A DNA stretch of 56,909 bases, from assembly GCA_009602735.1 (NCBI GenBank), contig WELA01007315.1, forward strand, positions 29,171 to 86,079, given 5' to 3'. The number at the start of each line of letters is the position of its first letter. Positions within the stretch are counted from its first letter, which is position 1. Of the stretch, positions 31,401 to 42,314 are shown one piece after another. Position numbers and translations under genes: made by a program. A model generated the notes under the pieces. That model saw only the letters and a program-made list of their open reading frames with translations, had not been told where the DNA came from and searched no databases. The stretch is from Mesotaenium endlicherianum. Its lineage: Eukaryota > Streptophyta > Zygnematophyceae > Zygnematales > Mesotaeniaceae.

Positions 31401-32107
31401 GGAACGGGGCTGCCTTCTTGACTCTCGATGTCTTTCTTGATGTCTTTTGGCGTGATCAAGGCCAAAAGAAGCTCGTGTCCCTTCCTCACAAGTCTCTTGA
31501 GTTGGAGGGCGGACAATAGTATCTCGTGTGCCGGCTTCTGGATGTCTTGGGTCTGGATATTCTGGATTGCGCGCAAAATACAGATTCTTGAAGTGATGTC
31601 ATTCTTGATCTTGATAGTACCGGTCCTCCAATCAACTTGGGGGTTGTGCTTGGTCAACCAAGGCGTCCCTAGGATGACGTCGTACTTGCCCAATTGCATG
31701 GGGGAGAACACTACTCTATCCTTGAAGGACTTGATAGAGAGTGCCAAGGGGTACGTCTTCTTGGAAGGGGTAGTATAGGAGAATCCATCGGGCATCATAA
31801 TCTCCTCGTCGTGGTCAAGAGTTCGCATAGTAATACCGTGCTTGGTGGCAAAATCTGCAGCAATGAAGTTGCCTTGAGCTCCGCTATCCACCAAGATGTG
31901 GACCTTCTCTCCTCCAAGGTAACCTCTCAAACTCATTGGGGCTGGAACGTCGTCTTCAACGGGGGTCTCCACCTCACTTGGCGTGTTGCCTTCTCGTGAA
32001 GTGGGTCTTGGGGTGGTAGGCTCCTGGCCTACCGGCGCTGTCCGTTTTTTGACAACTTTTTGGGGCATGAAAGTGCACGATGGCCCTTTTCCTTGCAATA
32101 GAAGCAT
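28442..32107 (-). CDS. pol: Gypsy-B Pol polyprotein (protease, RT, RNase H, integrase, chromodomain)
   Basis: About 1,200 residues, intact. Order: protease with [11 protein letters not shown] near residue 74; RT with [20 protein letters not shown] (first catalytic Asp) and [13 protein letters not shown]; RNase H with [15 protein letters not shown] and [10 protein letters not shown]; integrase zinc domain (H...H, CRSCDTCQ); D-D-E core with [19 protein letters not shown] and ...[16 protein letters not shown]-like end (YLGPFKIIQ) and chromodomain ([25 protein letters not shown]). Entry is predicted by -1 frameshifting at 32050-32044, so the ATG at 32107 is probably not used. The product would be cleaved by its protease, then copy and integrate the element. 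Confidence 0.95.
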   Translation of the reverse strand: MLLLQGKGPSCTFMPQKVVKKRTAPVGQEPTTPRPTSREGNTPSEVETPVEDDVPAPMSLRGYLGGEKVHILVDSGAQGNFIAADFATKHGITMRTLDHDEEIMMPDGFSYTTPSKKTYPLALSIKSFKDRVVFSPMQLGKYDVILGTPWLTKHNPQVDWRTGTIKIKNDITSRICILRAIQNIQTQDIQKPAHEILLSALQLKRLVRKGHELLLALITPKDIKKDIESQEGSPVPKEIQEVFEDYKEVFSPELPKGLPPKRFVDHKIELEPGSKPISRPTFKMSYTELDEVKKQIKELLEHGFIRPSKSPFGAPVLFVKKKDGTLRMCVDYRALNKITIKNRYPLPRMDELMDRLVGAKYFTKIDLRSGYHQIRIAEPDIEKTAFRTRYGHFEFMVLPFGLTNAPATFMTMMNTIFQPMLDRFVVVFIDDILIYSKTLEEHARHLKEVLEVLKQNKLFAKESKCEFAKQEVEFLGLHVTADGIKIDPKKTTVVEEWPTPTTKKELQSFLGFANWYRKFIQGFSHIAAPLTDLLKKDRLYTWTEKEEEAFQELKRRLTTSPVLTLPSPNPDWPFHVITDASSYAIGAILLQDQGKGLQPIAYESRKLNPAEQNYTTTEREALAIVHALKVWRCYVEGRKVLVTTDHEALKHLQTQPYLSRRQARWSRYLQQYNITIQYQPGKTNPADPLSRLQLNAVMVSLKTDLEARFSAAYERDPYYKNGEAALDPCRKQEGHYWVRQDTGQRCVPNDIDLRLLLLREAHDNPLGGHFGILRTTGVLARTYCWPGMSKQVKEYCRSCDTCQRIKPSSQKAGGLLQPLPIPERQWTDISMDLIVDLPVTPRGHNAILTAVDRLTKMAHFIPTTTKATAPQLARLIFDNIFRLHGLPSRIVSDRDPRFTSHFWKNLFKNLGTSLDMSTAYHPQSDGQTERMNRTLKTSLKAYVSTLEQDWDMYLTPLEFAYNNTTQASTQESPFFLNYGFHPTTPLSFTAGHDEVPAATDFMETLEAALTAAKKALQHAQDAQARVANRSRREITYRVGDNVLLSSKNISLNNRPAGSKFSPKYLGPFKIIQQVNPVAFKLELPQTMHIDPVFHASLFKPYVQPDNKFPGRVTTPPAPTIVDDHLEYEVEDIVAMRNFRRQQQYLIKWKGYPDSENSWVAAHYLDKVQRKLKRFHAANPHLGPAPSLSTRSPKTSGRQPATIKKQQKTPWRQPARTRKRKN
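32015..32050 (-). promoter_or_regulatory. Predicted -1 ribosomal frameshift signal of gypsy-B
   Basis: On the minus strand, the slippery heptamer A AAA AAC (32050-32044) lies in the gag frame as TC-A AAA AAC. A 10-base spacer follows, then a perfect 7-bp hairpin GGTAGGC-CAGGA-GCCTACC (32033-32015). Slipping back one base gives K-K-R-T-A-P, which is the start of the pol frame. The gag TAG lies in the hairpin's first arm (32031-32029). Confidence 0.85.
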
Positions 32108-33309
32108 AGTCCAGCCGTCATGAGAGCTTCTTTTTCAGCCGGGGAGAGTCTTGCTTTCACTCCTTGCTGGTTTCTTGCATCATAAGTGTCATTGGAGGGT
32201 CTTCCACTCTTTCGAGCAGCCGCGGGGTCCCTTTTAATAACTCTGATTTCCATGGGTGTGGGTCCAGATTCGGATGTGGAAGGAGCTGCGTACACCCGCG
32301 TCGTCGGTACCCGTGAAGATGAAGGCACGGAGTGCTTGAAATCCAAGGTATCCACCTTTTGGGCCACTTCAATGATCTTTGAGAAGTCCGTCAAGTCGCG
32401 TAACTCCACTTCCTTTGCCACCTTGGGTTTGAGGCCAAAGATGTAACGGTCAATCTTCTCCTCGAGAGACATGTTGGGGATCTCAAGAGTGAGGGCGTGA
32501 AATCTGGATGTATACTCTTGAACGGACGTCGTTTGCTTGAGATGGTGGAGCTTTCCTCGGGCAATCTTCTCCGCATTGATGGGCATGAATTGCTTCTTGA
32601 GGGCCTCACGAAAATCTGCCCATCTTGCATATGATGGTGGGGGCTCTTGGCCGAGCATGGGGTGCGCCATAGCTTGATATATAGCCGCTTGATAGTTACG
32701 CCACCATGATGTTGCTGCTCCTCTAAGTAAGGTAACGGCAAAGGGAACGTAGTCCTCCTCGGGTACTTCAAGGAACGCGAGGTACGTCTCCACTTGGTAG
32801 AGCCATAAATTCAGGTTGGCACCTTTCCCGGGGTTGAAAGTGTCGGGTTTGCCGGGCTTGATGAGTTTCCTTGCTCTCGTTGGCTCTTGTGGAGGCGCTT
32901 GAGCCGGGGCTGGATTTTGAGCATTGCTCGCAATAGGGGCAACCATGGCAGCCATAGCTTCTCTTGACGCTTGCACGGTTGCTTCATAGGTGGCCAAGCC
33001 CACTTGGTTGTGGACGGTCATTAGGAAGGCTGCCCACTCATTTGCGGGAACTCCTTGTGGTGGGGTCAACTTTGCTATAGCGGCTGCCACGGGATTTGAC
33101 GGTGCTCCTCCTTGTGGTGCTTCTTGTTGTTGCAGATTTCCTTGAGTAGGCTCTCCCATCGACGCTGGAGGAGGGTGTGCTCCTCCTTGTGGTGCTTCTT
33201 GTTGTTGCAGATTTTCTTGAGTGGGCTCTCCCATCGGCGCTGGAGGAGGGTGTCTTGGAGAGGAAGGGCTTCCTTCGAAAGCTTGCTGTTGGTCTTGAGG
33301 ATCGGCCAT
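32029..33309 (-). CDS. gag: Gypsy-B Gag
   Basis: 426 residues from the ATG 25 bases after the primer site. The Pro/Gln-rich N-terminus holds a duplicated block ([20 protein letters not shown] repeated with small changes). The capsid-like Retrotrans_gag region follows with [51 protein letters not shown] and [15 protein letters not shown], then a CCHC knuckle, [14 protein letters not shown]. In the family Gag forms the particle and binds the RNA. It ends at TAG 32031-32029 unless ribosomes shift into pol. Intact. Confidence 0.95.
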   Translation of the reverse strand: MADPQDQQQAFEGSPSSPRHPPPAPMGEPTQENLQQQEAPQGGAHPPPASMGEPTQGNLQQQEAPQGGAPSNPVAAAIAKLTPPQGVPANEWAAFLMTVHNQVGLATYEATVQASREAMAAMVAPIASNAQNPAPAQAPPQEPTRARKLIKPGKPDTFNPGKGANLNLWLYQVETYLAFLEVPEEDYVPFAVTLLRGAATSWWRNYQAAIYQAMAHPMLGQEPPPSYARWADFREALKKQFMPINAEKIARGKLHHLKQTTSVQEYTSRFHALTLEIPNMSLEEKIDRYIFGLKPKVAKEVELRDLTDFSKIIEVAQKVDTLDFKHSVPSSSRVPTTRVYAAPSTSESGPTPMEIRVIKRDPAAARKSGRPSNDTYDARNQQGVKARLSPAEKEALMTAGLCFYCKEKGHRALSCPKKLSKNGQRR

Positions 33310-33333
33310 CTTCTTGTGCTACCAAAGTGCCTA

Positions 33334-33345
33334 GCTCCGATACCA
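33334..33345 (-). other. Primer-binding site of gypsy-B
   Basis: On the minus strand TGGTATCGGAGC, one base after the 5' LTR. Confidence 0.9.
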
Positions 33346-33346
33346 C

Positions 33347-33849
33347 TGTAGTGAAACAGATAGATAAAGTACTTAGTAAAACAGAATACTTTATCTATTC
33401 AAGACAAGGATCTTTGAACACAAGTGGTAGCTTCTTGAAAGAGAGATGGCTTCTTGAAAGTTAATATATTTCTGGATTTTGGCAAGTACAAGAGTGATTC
33501 TGGAATGTCTTTCTATGTTCTAGCTCTTGTTTATATACTTGCTACATAAGTAATTTCTAGGAAGGTGTATGTTGATGTGTTGGCACCCAACACATCCCAA
33601 AACTTGCCACCTCTTTCTAGAATAATGTACACATGTCCTTTTGACCTAAAAATGGCACATCTGACTTTTGCCACATGGAGTTCTTCTAGGTCTTTCCTCT
33701 AACTTCGAAAATGCCTTGGAAGGTTCAAAGGACATGAACCAAGTTACTAGAGTACCTATTCACACTTGACTCCACACAATACTACTCCAAATATATTTGA
33801 AAACATTAAAATATATGCGAACTAATATATAATAACTCAAATCACTACA
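33347..33849 (-). repeat. 5' LTR of gypsy-B (503 bp)
   Basis: Same limits and length as 27170-27672, with four substitutions seen. Flanked on the right by GCATC. Confidence 0.95.
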
Positions 33850-33854
33850 GCATC

Positions 33855-36510
33855 CGTGGAGAAGCAGTTGGGAAAGAAGATCAAGACCCTGAGGATTGAC
33901 AATGGGTCTGAGTATGTCAACGGCTACTTTGACAAGTTTCTGAGGGACGAAGGAATCAAGCATGAGCTGACTATCACTTACTCTCCTCAGCATAATGGAG
34001 TTGCTGAGAGGAAGAACAGGACTCTTGTGGAGGTTGCAAGAGCGATGATCTTTGCGTCTGGTCAGAACGTGAGCTTCTGGGCAGAAGCTGTAAGCACTGC
34101 TGCTTATGTGAGTAACAGGTTGCCATTGGCTGCTATTGATGGAAGGATTCCTGAGGAGGTCTGGAGTGAGAAGAAACTCTCTGTGCAAGAGTTGAGAGTC
34201 TTCGGGATAGAGGTGTGGTCCCATATTCCCTTGGACAAGAGGCACAAGCTGCAACCCAAATCTGAGAGTTGTGTACTCGTGGGCTATGACACCAACAGCA
34301 AAGGGTACAGGCTGGTGAAAGTGAGAACAGGAGAAGTGATTGTGAGCAGAGATGTGATCTTCAACGAGAAGGTGCTGGACCCTGAGAGCTCTAGACTCTA
34401 TGAAGAGTTTGTACCAGAGGGAGAAGAGCAGAGCAGAGTTGAGACTCGGCTTCAAGCTGCTGCAAGAGCTGCCCCTGCTGCTGGAGCTCAGGCACTGCCA
34501 GAGATGCCGCAACCAGGCATTGAAGCTCAGGAGGAGCCTGAATCAAGGATTGATGAGCAAGAGGGAGCAGCCTCTGATTCTGAGGACAAGGTCGAGTTCA
34601 TTGGGGAGAGAACAGGACCTAGACTCTCTGAGGGAGCAGCACAGGAGAGGAAGAGAACAAGTCCACGACCTCAGGGAGCGACAGCACCAGATGAGAGAAG
34701 ATCAAGGAGCCAGGCAAGCAGGGAGCCAGAAGCAACAGAGGGAGCTGAGAGGAGCTCCAGATCACCTGCAGGAGGAGAAGCGTCCATTAGTGGAGAGAGT
34801 CATGGCTCATCTAGACACTCAAGAAGAGAGAGTGTGCCACCTGCTAGATTTGACTTTGATGAGTATGTAAGTGTGGCTGAGTCGATGGCTGAGGAGGATG
34901 CTGTAGAGAGTGAGATGGTCTACATGGTAGATGACTCAGAGCCCAAGACCTTTGAGGCTGCTATGCGAGCAGAGGAAGCAGCTAAGTGGAGAAAGGCTTC
35001 TGAGGAAGAGATGGAGTCACTGGCAAAGAATGAGACATGGGACCTGGCAGAGCTGCCACTTGGTAAGAAGGTTGTGGGAGGCAGGTGGATCTACAGGGAG
35101 AAGAGGAAGGCAGATGGATCAGTGGACAGATACAAGGCGCGGTTTGTGGCAAAGGGCTACTCCCAAACAGAGGGAGAAGACTATCATGAGACTTTTGCAC
35201 CAGTTGCCAAGATTGCCACAGTGAGAGTCGTGGCACAAATTGCCGCAGTGGAGGATATGGAGATGCATCAGATGGACGTGAAGACTGCATTTCTGTATGG
35301 AGAGCTGGAGGAGGAGGTCTACATGGAGCAGCCAGAGGGATTCATTGATGAGAAGTTCCCGAAGAAGGTGTGCAAGCTGAAAAAGTCCGTGTATGGAGTG
35401 AAGCAGTCTCCAAGAATGTGGAACCAGAAGATAGACTTCTTTCTTCATGGTGAGGGATTTGTGAAGTCCAATGCTGACAGCAGTTTGTATATGAAGGGAG
35501 CAGGTGATGACAGGGTGATGCTGGTACTATATGTTGATGACCTGCTGCTTGTTGGCAAGAAAATGGTGGAGGTGCAGAAGGTGAAGGATGCCCTGAGTTG
35601 TGCCTTCGATATGAAGGACTTGGGAGAGGTACAGTTCCTGCTTGGCATTTAGGTGAAGAGAGATAGGGCCAAGAGGATTGTAATGCTGGGTCAGCCAGCC
35701 TACTTGCAGACAGTGCTGGAGAGGTTTGATATGATGGGCTGTAAGCCAGTCAATGTGCCCCTTGATCCTAAGCACAAGCTGAGCTCGAGTATGTGTGCTA
35801 AGGATGAGCATGAGTGGGAGATGATGTCTAAGGTGCCCATGAGGAAGGTTGTAGGTAGTATCATGTATCTGATGGTGTGCACACGTCCTGATATTGCTAA
35901 CGCAGTCAGGATAGTGAGTCAGTTCATGGAGAATCCAGGCCCTGCACACTGGGAGGCTATGAAGAGGATCCTGAGATATCTCAAGGGGACACCAAACCTG
36001 TGGTTGCACCTTGGAGGAAGTGATAGTGTGAGGCTAGAAGGGTGCATTGATGCTGATTGGGGAGGAGACATAGACACTTGGAAGTCTACAACAGTTTATG
36101 CATTCTCTCTGGCTAAGGGTGCTGTGACCTGGAAGAGCAAGAGACAAAACGTGGTGGCCTTGTCGTCCATGGAGGCAGAGTATATGGCAGCCTCACAGGC
36201 AGTGAGAGAGGCACTGTAGCTGAGAAGACTTCTGGAGGACCTGGGCTATGAGCAGAAGCGACCCACTATTATTTTAAGTGATAGTCAGAGCTGCATTGCA
36301 TTAGGAAAGAACCCTGTTGAGCATGCTAGGAGTAAATATATAGATATTCAATATCATAAGTGCAGGGAGTGTGTGCTTAATGGTAGTGTGGAGTTCAAGT
36401 TTGTTAGAACTGATAAGATGGTGGCTGATGCCTTGACAAAGGCTGTTCCTAGAGTAAAGCACCAATGGTGTGCTGAGATGCTAGGACTAAAAGAGATAGT
36501 GAGCAAATAG
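33855..36510 (+). pseudogene. Copia integrase core, RT and RNase H
   Basis: Continues the copia frame after gypsy-B. Integrase: KTLRIDNGSEYVNGYFDKFL and YSPQHNGVAERKNRTLVE (D and E of the catalytic triad). A variable Arg/Glu-rich linker follows (residues about 190-320), then RT: YKARFVAKGYSQTEGEDYHE, HQMDVKTAFLYGELEEEVYM, YVDDLLLVGKKM. Then RNase H: ALSSMEAEYMAASQAVREAL, a DSQSCIALGKNP block, and KMVADALTKAVPR at the end. Two TAG stops interrupt it at 35650-35652 and 36217-36219; frame is kept across both. Final TAG at 36508-36510. Confidence 0.93.
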
Positions 36511-36520
36511 ATTACAACTG

Positions 36521-36889
36521 AGAGGGAGTGTAGAAAATAAGCAGTCCTAGCTCTAATTGCTTAGCATGTGCGTTCACATGTGTGGAGGTTGATTGAACTT
36601 TGTGGTCGGTCGAGTTCAACTAATGTTGGCTGAGAGTGTCGATGTGTAGGGCTTCTGATGACTAGGATTGTCGATTAGTTCAAGGTAGGTTAGCAGCCGC
36701 AAATGTGAATATAGAAGGGCAGAAAAACTTGTAGGGGACACACTTGAGTAAGAAAGAGTTGAGCTCCCGAGAAAGAGAGTGCTCCTCTTGGTGTCGTGTG
36801 CATGTTTATATGTGTTGTGTATGAGCTACAAGTGAAGTATTTGTCTGGCTACAGAACGAGTAAGCAATGACAGATGAAGATTTTCAAAA
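36521..36889 (+). repeat. Polypurine tract and 3' LTR of the copia element
   Basis: AGAGGGAG (36521-36528) directly precedes the 3' LTR (36529-36889, 361 bp, TGTAGAAAATAAGC ... TTTTCAAAA). Followed by the target duplication CTGAA. Confidence 0.92.
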
Positions 36890-36912
36890 CTGAAGGAGTC
36901 AAGGTGGAGGAG

Positions 36913-39076
36913 AATGACAACCACCAAATAGTGAGAGTCAACGATCCAAGTAAAAAGGGAACCAAAATAACCAACTGTATCATAATTTAGATGTTTCAGG
37001 ATACTCCCTCCTTCAGGCCTTACTGCGTGAAGTTGCCTGGACGACAGGTGAGGAGGCATCACGTGGCAGCGTCCAGCATGCCAACTCCTCGGCCTCTCTC
37101 GACCTGTACGTCACCATTGCTTCACACTCTGCTTGCTGGTCTCAATCCGTCAAAGAGACAACAAGCAAGTGTGTAAGTTGCCTTCCATGAGCTTAGCTAC
37201 GCGTGGTAACACTACACCATAGCTGCATCAGTCTACTCAAGATCTGATGACTCCATCTTACATAGTTCCCGGGAGGGCGAGGCAAACATCGATATCACAT
37301 AGACATGACCAATGACAATGGGCAAACTCATTATAGCTCAAAATTGAGTTCCTCTCTTGAGGCACATACATGGCACCTATTGCAATTGCAGCAAGCACTT
37401 AGCAAGCCAATAACAACAGCGTGCATAAATCATTGGTAAGACTTTTGCACTGTAACCCCAAGCTAGCAAGAAGAATGTTTGTGCATCAGACTGAACAAGA
37501 TCATTCAAGCCATGCATTGCGAGAACGTCTATAATGTCGATGGTCTCTTCTGTCTTTACTCAGGTGTGCATAGTGAATCTATTACAGCAAGGCCCATTTT
37601 ACACCTGCTCTACGGTATGCTAACGGCAATCCACTACCTCTAGCACCCGAGATGCAAATTCCATGCACCTGACGCATATACAAATGCACCTTGCATGCTA
37701 CCTAGCATGCGCCTCTAGCGAGCTCAGTTAGCTGCGAGGCCGGCAGAGACTTAGCACACTGCTAATATGCCCAGTTCGTCCCTTTGACGAAGACACAAAC
37801 CTCCTTACACTTGACCAAGTGTACAGGTGGCATCCAAGAACAAATTGCCAACTGGACCTAAGGCAAGTAGTCAAACCCCCTCTAGTATCCACGTTGACTT
37901 TCCATGCGTCAGTCAACACACCGTACAACCTAAGTCCCGATATGCTGATCTATAGCCTGGCAACACCCGGAGCTCATTTATCTCAAGCACTCAAAGTACT
38001 CATTGTCCGCGGCTGCTCTCGGACCCTTAATAAACCATGCAAAGTAAAAGCGAGTCAAAGAAAAGCCATTGCGTCCATGAACCCAATCCCTTAATCCCTT
38101 TAACCACATTAGGTCAAATAATCCAGCAGGCTGACTTGACCTAAGTCAGCAATCACATAAGACCCGCATCCATAAACCTCAGCACACTGACTAAACCCGT
38201 CTTAAGCTCACACCCAAGCTCCTACGATCCCATCAAGTACCACAAAGCACCGTCTAATACATAGCATTCAAGCACAAGGCACATACCCTAAACCCTCCGA
38301 GCACAAATCAATGTGACAAACGAGAGAAGCACACAATGTCACAGCCACGGTTGGGAGTAGGGGGTAGCTGTAGGATACCATTGTTGCTGCCGAAGCCTCT
38401 TCACATAGAAGTTGTAGCTAACTGAAGCTTGTGGACGACGTAGAGCACTTGGACCGTGGCGAGGAGAACCTGTTGTTAATCCATACTTAGAAACTTAAGT
38501 TAGTAAATCATGTGTGCACGTACTGTCTCAATGTCTCCACACATGCAGCCATACTCAAGCTCCCTCAACCGAACTGCCACACAAATAATGAGAGAGGTAC
38601 GTCTTTTGCAAAGCAACAAGCTTAAACCCGAAGGGATAGCACAACAGACCAACAAGTCCTCTAGCACCGCTGGAGTGCACACCCCTCTCTATACTAGCCG
38701 TGGATTGCATATAACAACACACAACGACTATGATCAAGTGAGGTAAATGAGTCATATCCAGCTTGCTATGATGCAACTCCCTTGAGGCTGCCCTTGATGC
38801 TTGCAGACACCTCTTCCATCAAGCCTCCACTTCAGACTTTTCGTTGCGTGTAACTGTACACAAGAGGCTAGGAAAGTCAAGTTAGTATGCCGCACAGTAC
38901 ATTGAGCCCAGAGACACACTACGTGAGCTAGGGAAAGATGTTGGGCAAGATGTGCAATGCTCTACATTCATACACTTCCCAAGCTCTATCTAGACCCATT
39001 ATACCACACAAGTAAGCCTCACACACTTACTTCATGAGACAAAGAAGACGAGCACGGACATTCAAAAAAGGACTTA
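36913..39076. other. No recognisable gene
   Basis: Downstream of gypsy-A's last homology. Short open frames only. The motif TCAGCAGGCTGACTTGACCTA-like at about 38120-38145 recalls CAGCAAGCTGAC words in the gypsy-D LTR, so part may be old LTR sequence. By the orientation of the primer site at 39077 it should hold the 5' leader and gag of a minus-strand element, but no gag is seen. Confidence 0.4.
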
Positions 39077-39088
39077 GCTCCGATACCA
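39077..39088 (-). other. Primer-binding site next to the LTR at 39090
   Basis: On the minus strand TGGTATCGGAGC, one base after the LTR end. Same site as in gypsy-A, gypsy-B and the copia element. Confidence 0.75.
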
Positions 39089-39089
39089 C

Positions 39090-40287
39090 TGAAATGAATC
39101 TTGCTTATTCATGATAAATATACTTCATTTAAATTTATAACATCAGAGATAGGTGGAAGCGGTAAAATAATGGAGTAATCTTTGCCCTTGAAATGAGTTC
39201 CTTTTACCCATCTATACCTCTTGGCTCATTTATCGTAGGGTGCCATAGTTGCACACTAACACAAGGCACAAGTACGAGGTGAGCTTGAGGATTAGAGCTT
39301 CTCCTTTACAAACTCCCGGCCTCTTGCCTACCAGGCACACAAGCATGTATACAAGCACATACACAACATCAGGGGACTGAATAGCAAAGGCGCACTCATT
39401 CAGATGATCGTAATGTAGCTAAAGCACATCCCACTGCCTGTGCAAAACCATGGAATCTGTCCGCTATGTGACCCCAAAATGTCAGAGGGCATAACTCTGT
39501 GAGTAATACTCCAAATTGAGCAAACTCAACGGCAACAAGCGCATCTTGACGAGAACTTTCCAAACAGTCCAAGTTCGCTCCATTTGCAGCGCCTACCAAG
39601 CAGCCATGTCAATTTTCGTGAAAGCTGGTTATAATGACGAACCCAAAAGTGCACACATGACTTGCAAGTAGAAAATGCAACTCGAAAGCATACTGTCCAG
39701 AATGAGGGACCACAAAATCCCAGCCTGCTATGTACTTAGTGACCACTTAGTTGACCACGGCGCAAGGTGCGCCGATTCGTGGGAAACCCGTTAAGTTGGG
39801 ACCCACGGATCTAGGTATAACGACCATATTAATTGGTCAATTGACTGAAGTCCTAACTGTTCAGTTGACTGACAACGGCTCCGCTTACACAGGAGTTAAC
39901 CACACTGGTAGGACATCGGTTTACCAAATCTGAGCCAACCTCCCGACTTTCAGAATACTATGTGCCATTCTGCAAATAATGATCAAAATGAATATATCTA
40001 TCCTTAGCGTACTGAAGCTAAGTATACTGACTTTTATCAAGCGAGCTTACTATATGTCAACCTACTGAAATTACATCCTATATATAACTAATATATAAAT
40101 CTCAGCAAACCACACTATGATACAAAAGTTATCCTGCTGACCTTTTTGACAAAGTAAGTAAAGTCGCATTACATCGACATACATCCATTTAGATGAACTC
40201 GCACATGTGAGTATATTGACATAATACTTAATTAGTGTTGTCTTTGTACATGCAAATAATTAAATAATGAATGAACTGATTCATTAC
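39090..40287 (-). repeat. Truncated LTR related to those of gypsy-D/E
   Basis: On the plus strand it starts TGAAATGAATC like the gypsy-D/E LTRs, and shares GAGTTAACCACACTGGTAGG (about 39893-39912) with them. Its other half matches, inverted, the LTR at 56014-56403: GATGAACTCGCACATGTGAG, ATGTCGATGTAATGC-type words. It stops at GATTCATTAC (40287) where about 40 bp to the expected LTR edge are missing. The primer site marks it as a 5' LTR of a minus-strand element. Confidence 0.7.
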
Positions 40288-40303
40288 CCTCACAACGCTC
40301 CAC

Positions 40304-40708
40304 GTGGCCGTATCTCCATGGCCGCAACGACGGGCGACGTCTGCTGGGCATGTGGAGACGGGCCACACACGTCGTGACTGCACTCTCGTACAAAACGGCA
40401 AATCAGGCAATTGCACCTACTACGGCAAGGCAGGTCATCTGCAGGTTGTGTGCTTGCAAAAGCAGCGCGACACCGAGTCTGGACGCGCTCATGATGATCC
40501 TGCGCCCTCTTTGGGCCAACAAGGCATGCAGAACGCTCGCACAAGAAGACGCCCTACGATCACGGCAGCCACGGCTACGACGAACGCCGCGCTGACCCTG
40601 GGGGAGGACATCTTCAGCTACGACAATCTCAACGATGCGCTAGCTGCGTCCAAGGCGGAGAACGCGCGACTCCGCACCCTATTCACCGCCGACAGCTACG
40701 ACGCCTGA
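40304..40708 (+). pseudogene. Gag remnant with two damaged zinc knuckles
   Basis: The first knuckle is split by a frameshift: CWACG in one frame and GHTRRDC in the next. The second, CTYYGKAGHLQVVC, has a Tyr where the second Cys belongs. The frame ends with a Leu/Ala-rich helical segment (NDALAASKAENARLRTLF) and a stop at 40706-40708. Confidence 0.55.
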
Positions 40709-40878
40709 GGAGCCCGATTGCACATGCACTCCCGGCAGACGGTGTAGCACTCACATCTGGCAACAGCGCAGCACGTGCACGCACGCCCAACGTCGATATC
40801 TGGCAGTCCCACAGCCGGCCACATGTTGCAGCAGCAGCGCTACAGCCATACGCACGTCTGCATTACAACAGAGCGCCT

Positions 40879-41424
40879 ATGACAATAGCAACGGCTACGA
40901 CGGATGCCGCGTTGACCCCAAGGGCCGACTATTGCAATTTTGACGACGTTAACGATGCGCTCGTGGAAGCCAATGCCAAAATCGCGCGTCTACGAGGCCT
41001 CTTTGTTGCCAACAACTACGATGCGTGCGCAGCGCAGTTCACGCACGTATCTTTGACCGACGCTACAACGTTGAAATCTGGCGGTGGCGCAACTCTTGCG
41101 TGCACACCTTGCGCTAACATCAAGCATCCCAAGTGCTTGCCATGCAACGCAAGAGTAGCGTTGCAGCCACGCGCACGTCCGCATGACGACAAAGCGCCTA
41201 CGACGGGAGCTGCAGGCGCCAACAGCTACGCGTCTACAGTCCCAGCGCACCTCGCGCTGACACCTGTCAGCAGCGACAGGGTATGCGCCAACAAGGTGAC
41301 AAATGACAAAACCCAGGCCCGCACAACTCTGACAGCTGGCGTTTGCACAAACCTTGCGCACCCGGCAGGTGCCGACTCGCGGCAGTCTCAGACATCGACA
41401 ACTGGCTCAACAGCAGCGCAATAA
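40879..41424 (+). pseudogene. Duplicated segment of the same remnant
   Basis: The start, TDAALTPRADYCNFDDVNDA, repeats TNAALTLGEDIFSYDNLNDA of the previous piece about 325 bp upstream, followed by the same helical segment. After that comes Ala/Thr/Cys-rich sequence without a known fold. The unit (about 40550-40870 and 40880-41210) is a tandem duplication of coding and non-coding parts alike. Confidence 0.5.
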
Positions 41425-42314
41425 CCCCGCGCACGTCCGCTCAACAACGTAGCACTTGCAATCGGAGCTAGAAGCACCCGCACAGACGACCCTGCCAGCC
41501 CTTTGCACACCACTCTAACATCTGTCAGCATCGACAGCGCACGACCTGACACGCTGCAGGCCTGCGCGGCTGCGCCACCTCCCGAGTCCACACACACGCC
41601 AGCTGCGCAAGCGCAAGCTCTCATAGAGCCCCTGGCCTGCACTATCCGGTTGTCCCCAGCAGACTTTTCCGTAGCTTGCGCAACGATAGCTCGCATGTCA
41701 AAGCGGGCCCACTAGACGGCGCGCACAGTTGCAGCTAGCATCGTTGCAGTTTCCCTTGTCGTATGTGCCGTACGCTCGTGCGCAGATTTGCACACAGGCC
41801 GGCGACGTCGAGACTGCCGCCCCTTGCTAACTGTTGCAAGCAGGTTCCAGCACACGTCGCCACTTGGCGCGCGCAAGTCAGGCAAGGCATCTCTTGTCGA
41901 CATCAGCGCGTCCGGGCACGCACGCACGCTGAAATCCGCGCTGCGAGGCTTGCTGCACAGCCAACCGCTCAACAGCAGCTTCGCAGTCGCAGCAACTCTG
42001 GCACACGGCAGCTGCGCACACGTGTTGACACTTGGCGCGCGCGCACACCCCGGAACAACTTGCACAAATTTGACAGTCGCGAGCACCATCCTCAGATCGG
42101 GGGGGGCATCCCTGACTCCGTTGTGCGGCCAAATCGCCAGTTGGAGTGCCGACGACGCACGCACGGCCGCGCACTGTTAGGGCTTATTCCCTGGCTGCAC
42201 TCAAAACCCCAGCTACAGCGCCTTTTGCACTGTTGGGGCTCTGGCTAATGCACGCATTAAGGGGGGGCGCCACGAGCTTCTCATGGGACTACCGAGGCCG
42301 GCGCCGACGCAGGT

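Larger units (their letters stand above)
27170..33849 (-). mobile_element. Gypsy-B: young, apparently intact Ty3/gypsy chromovirus-like element
   Basis: 6,680 bp with two 503-bp LTRs that differ at only 4 positions by eye (~0.8%). 5-bp target duplication GCATC at 27165-27169 and 33850-33854. On the minus strand: 5' LTR, primer site, gag (33309-32029), pol in the -1 frame (to 28442), ~770 bp with 43-bp tandem repeats, polypurine tract, 3' LTR. No stop or frameshift is visible in either frame. It sits inside the copia integrase, and removing it with one GCATC restores that frame exactly. By far the best-preserved element in the window, and possibly able to move. Confidence 0.95.
24940..36889 (+). 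mobile_element. Ty1/copia element holding nested gypsy-B
   Basis: Two 361-bp LTRs, primer site TGGTATCGGAGC at 25301-25312, polypurine tract AGAGGGAG before the 3' LTR, and 5-bp target duplication CTGAA (24935-24939 and 36890-36894). The LTRs differ at about 19 of 361 positions by eye (~5%). Without gypsy-B the element would be about 5.3 kb. Order gag, protease, integrase, RT, RNase H is typical of Ty1/copia. It is broken by one single-base deletion, two TAG stops, a 25-bp duplication that contains an N, and the nested insertion. Confidence 0.93.
21901..36912 (+). mobile_element. Gypsy-A: Ty3/gypsy element holding a nested copia element
   Basis: Order: 5' LTR, primer site, gag, protease and part of RT up to 24939, then the copia element (24940-36889), then a short RT remainder to about 36912. 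The RT reading frame resumes across the copia insertion: H-I-V-G-A-E before it and G-V-K-V-E after it, exactly as in gypsy-C. The rest of pol and the 3' LTR are absent; homology stops after K-V-E. The element is dead, through frameshifts in gag, a changed protease active site and internal RT deletions. Confidence 0.88.
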
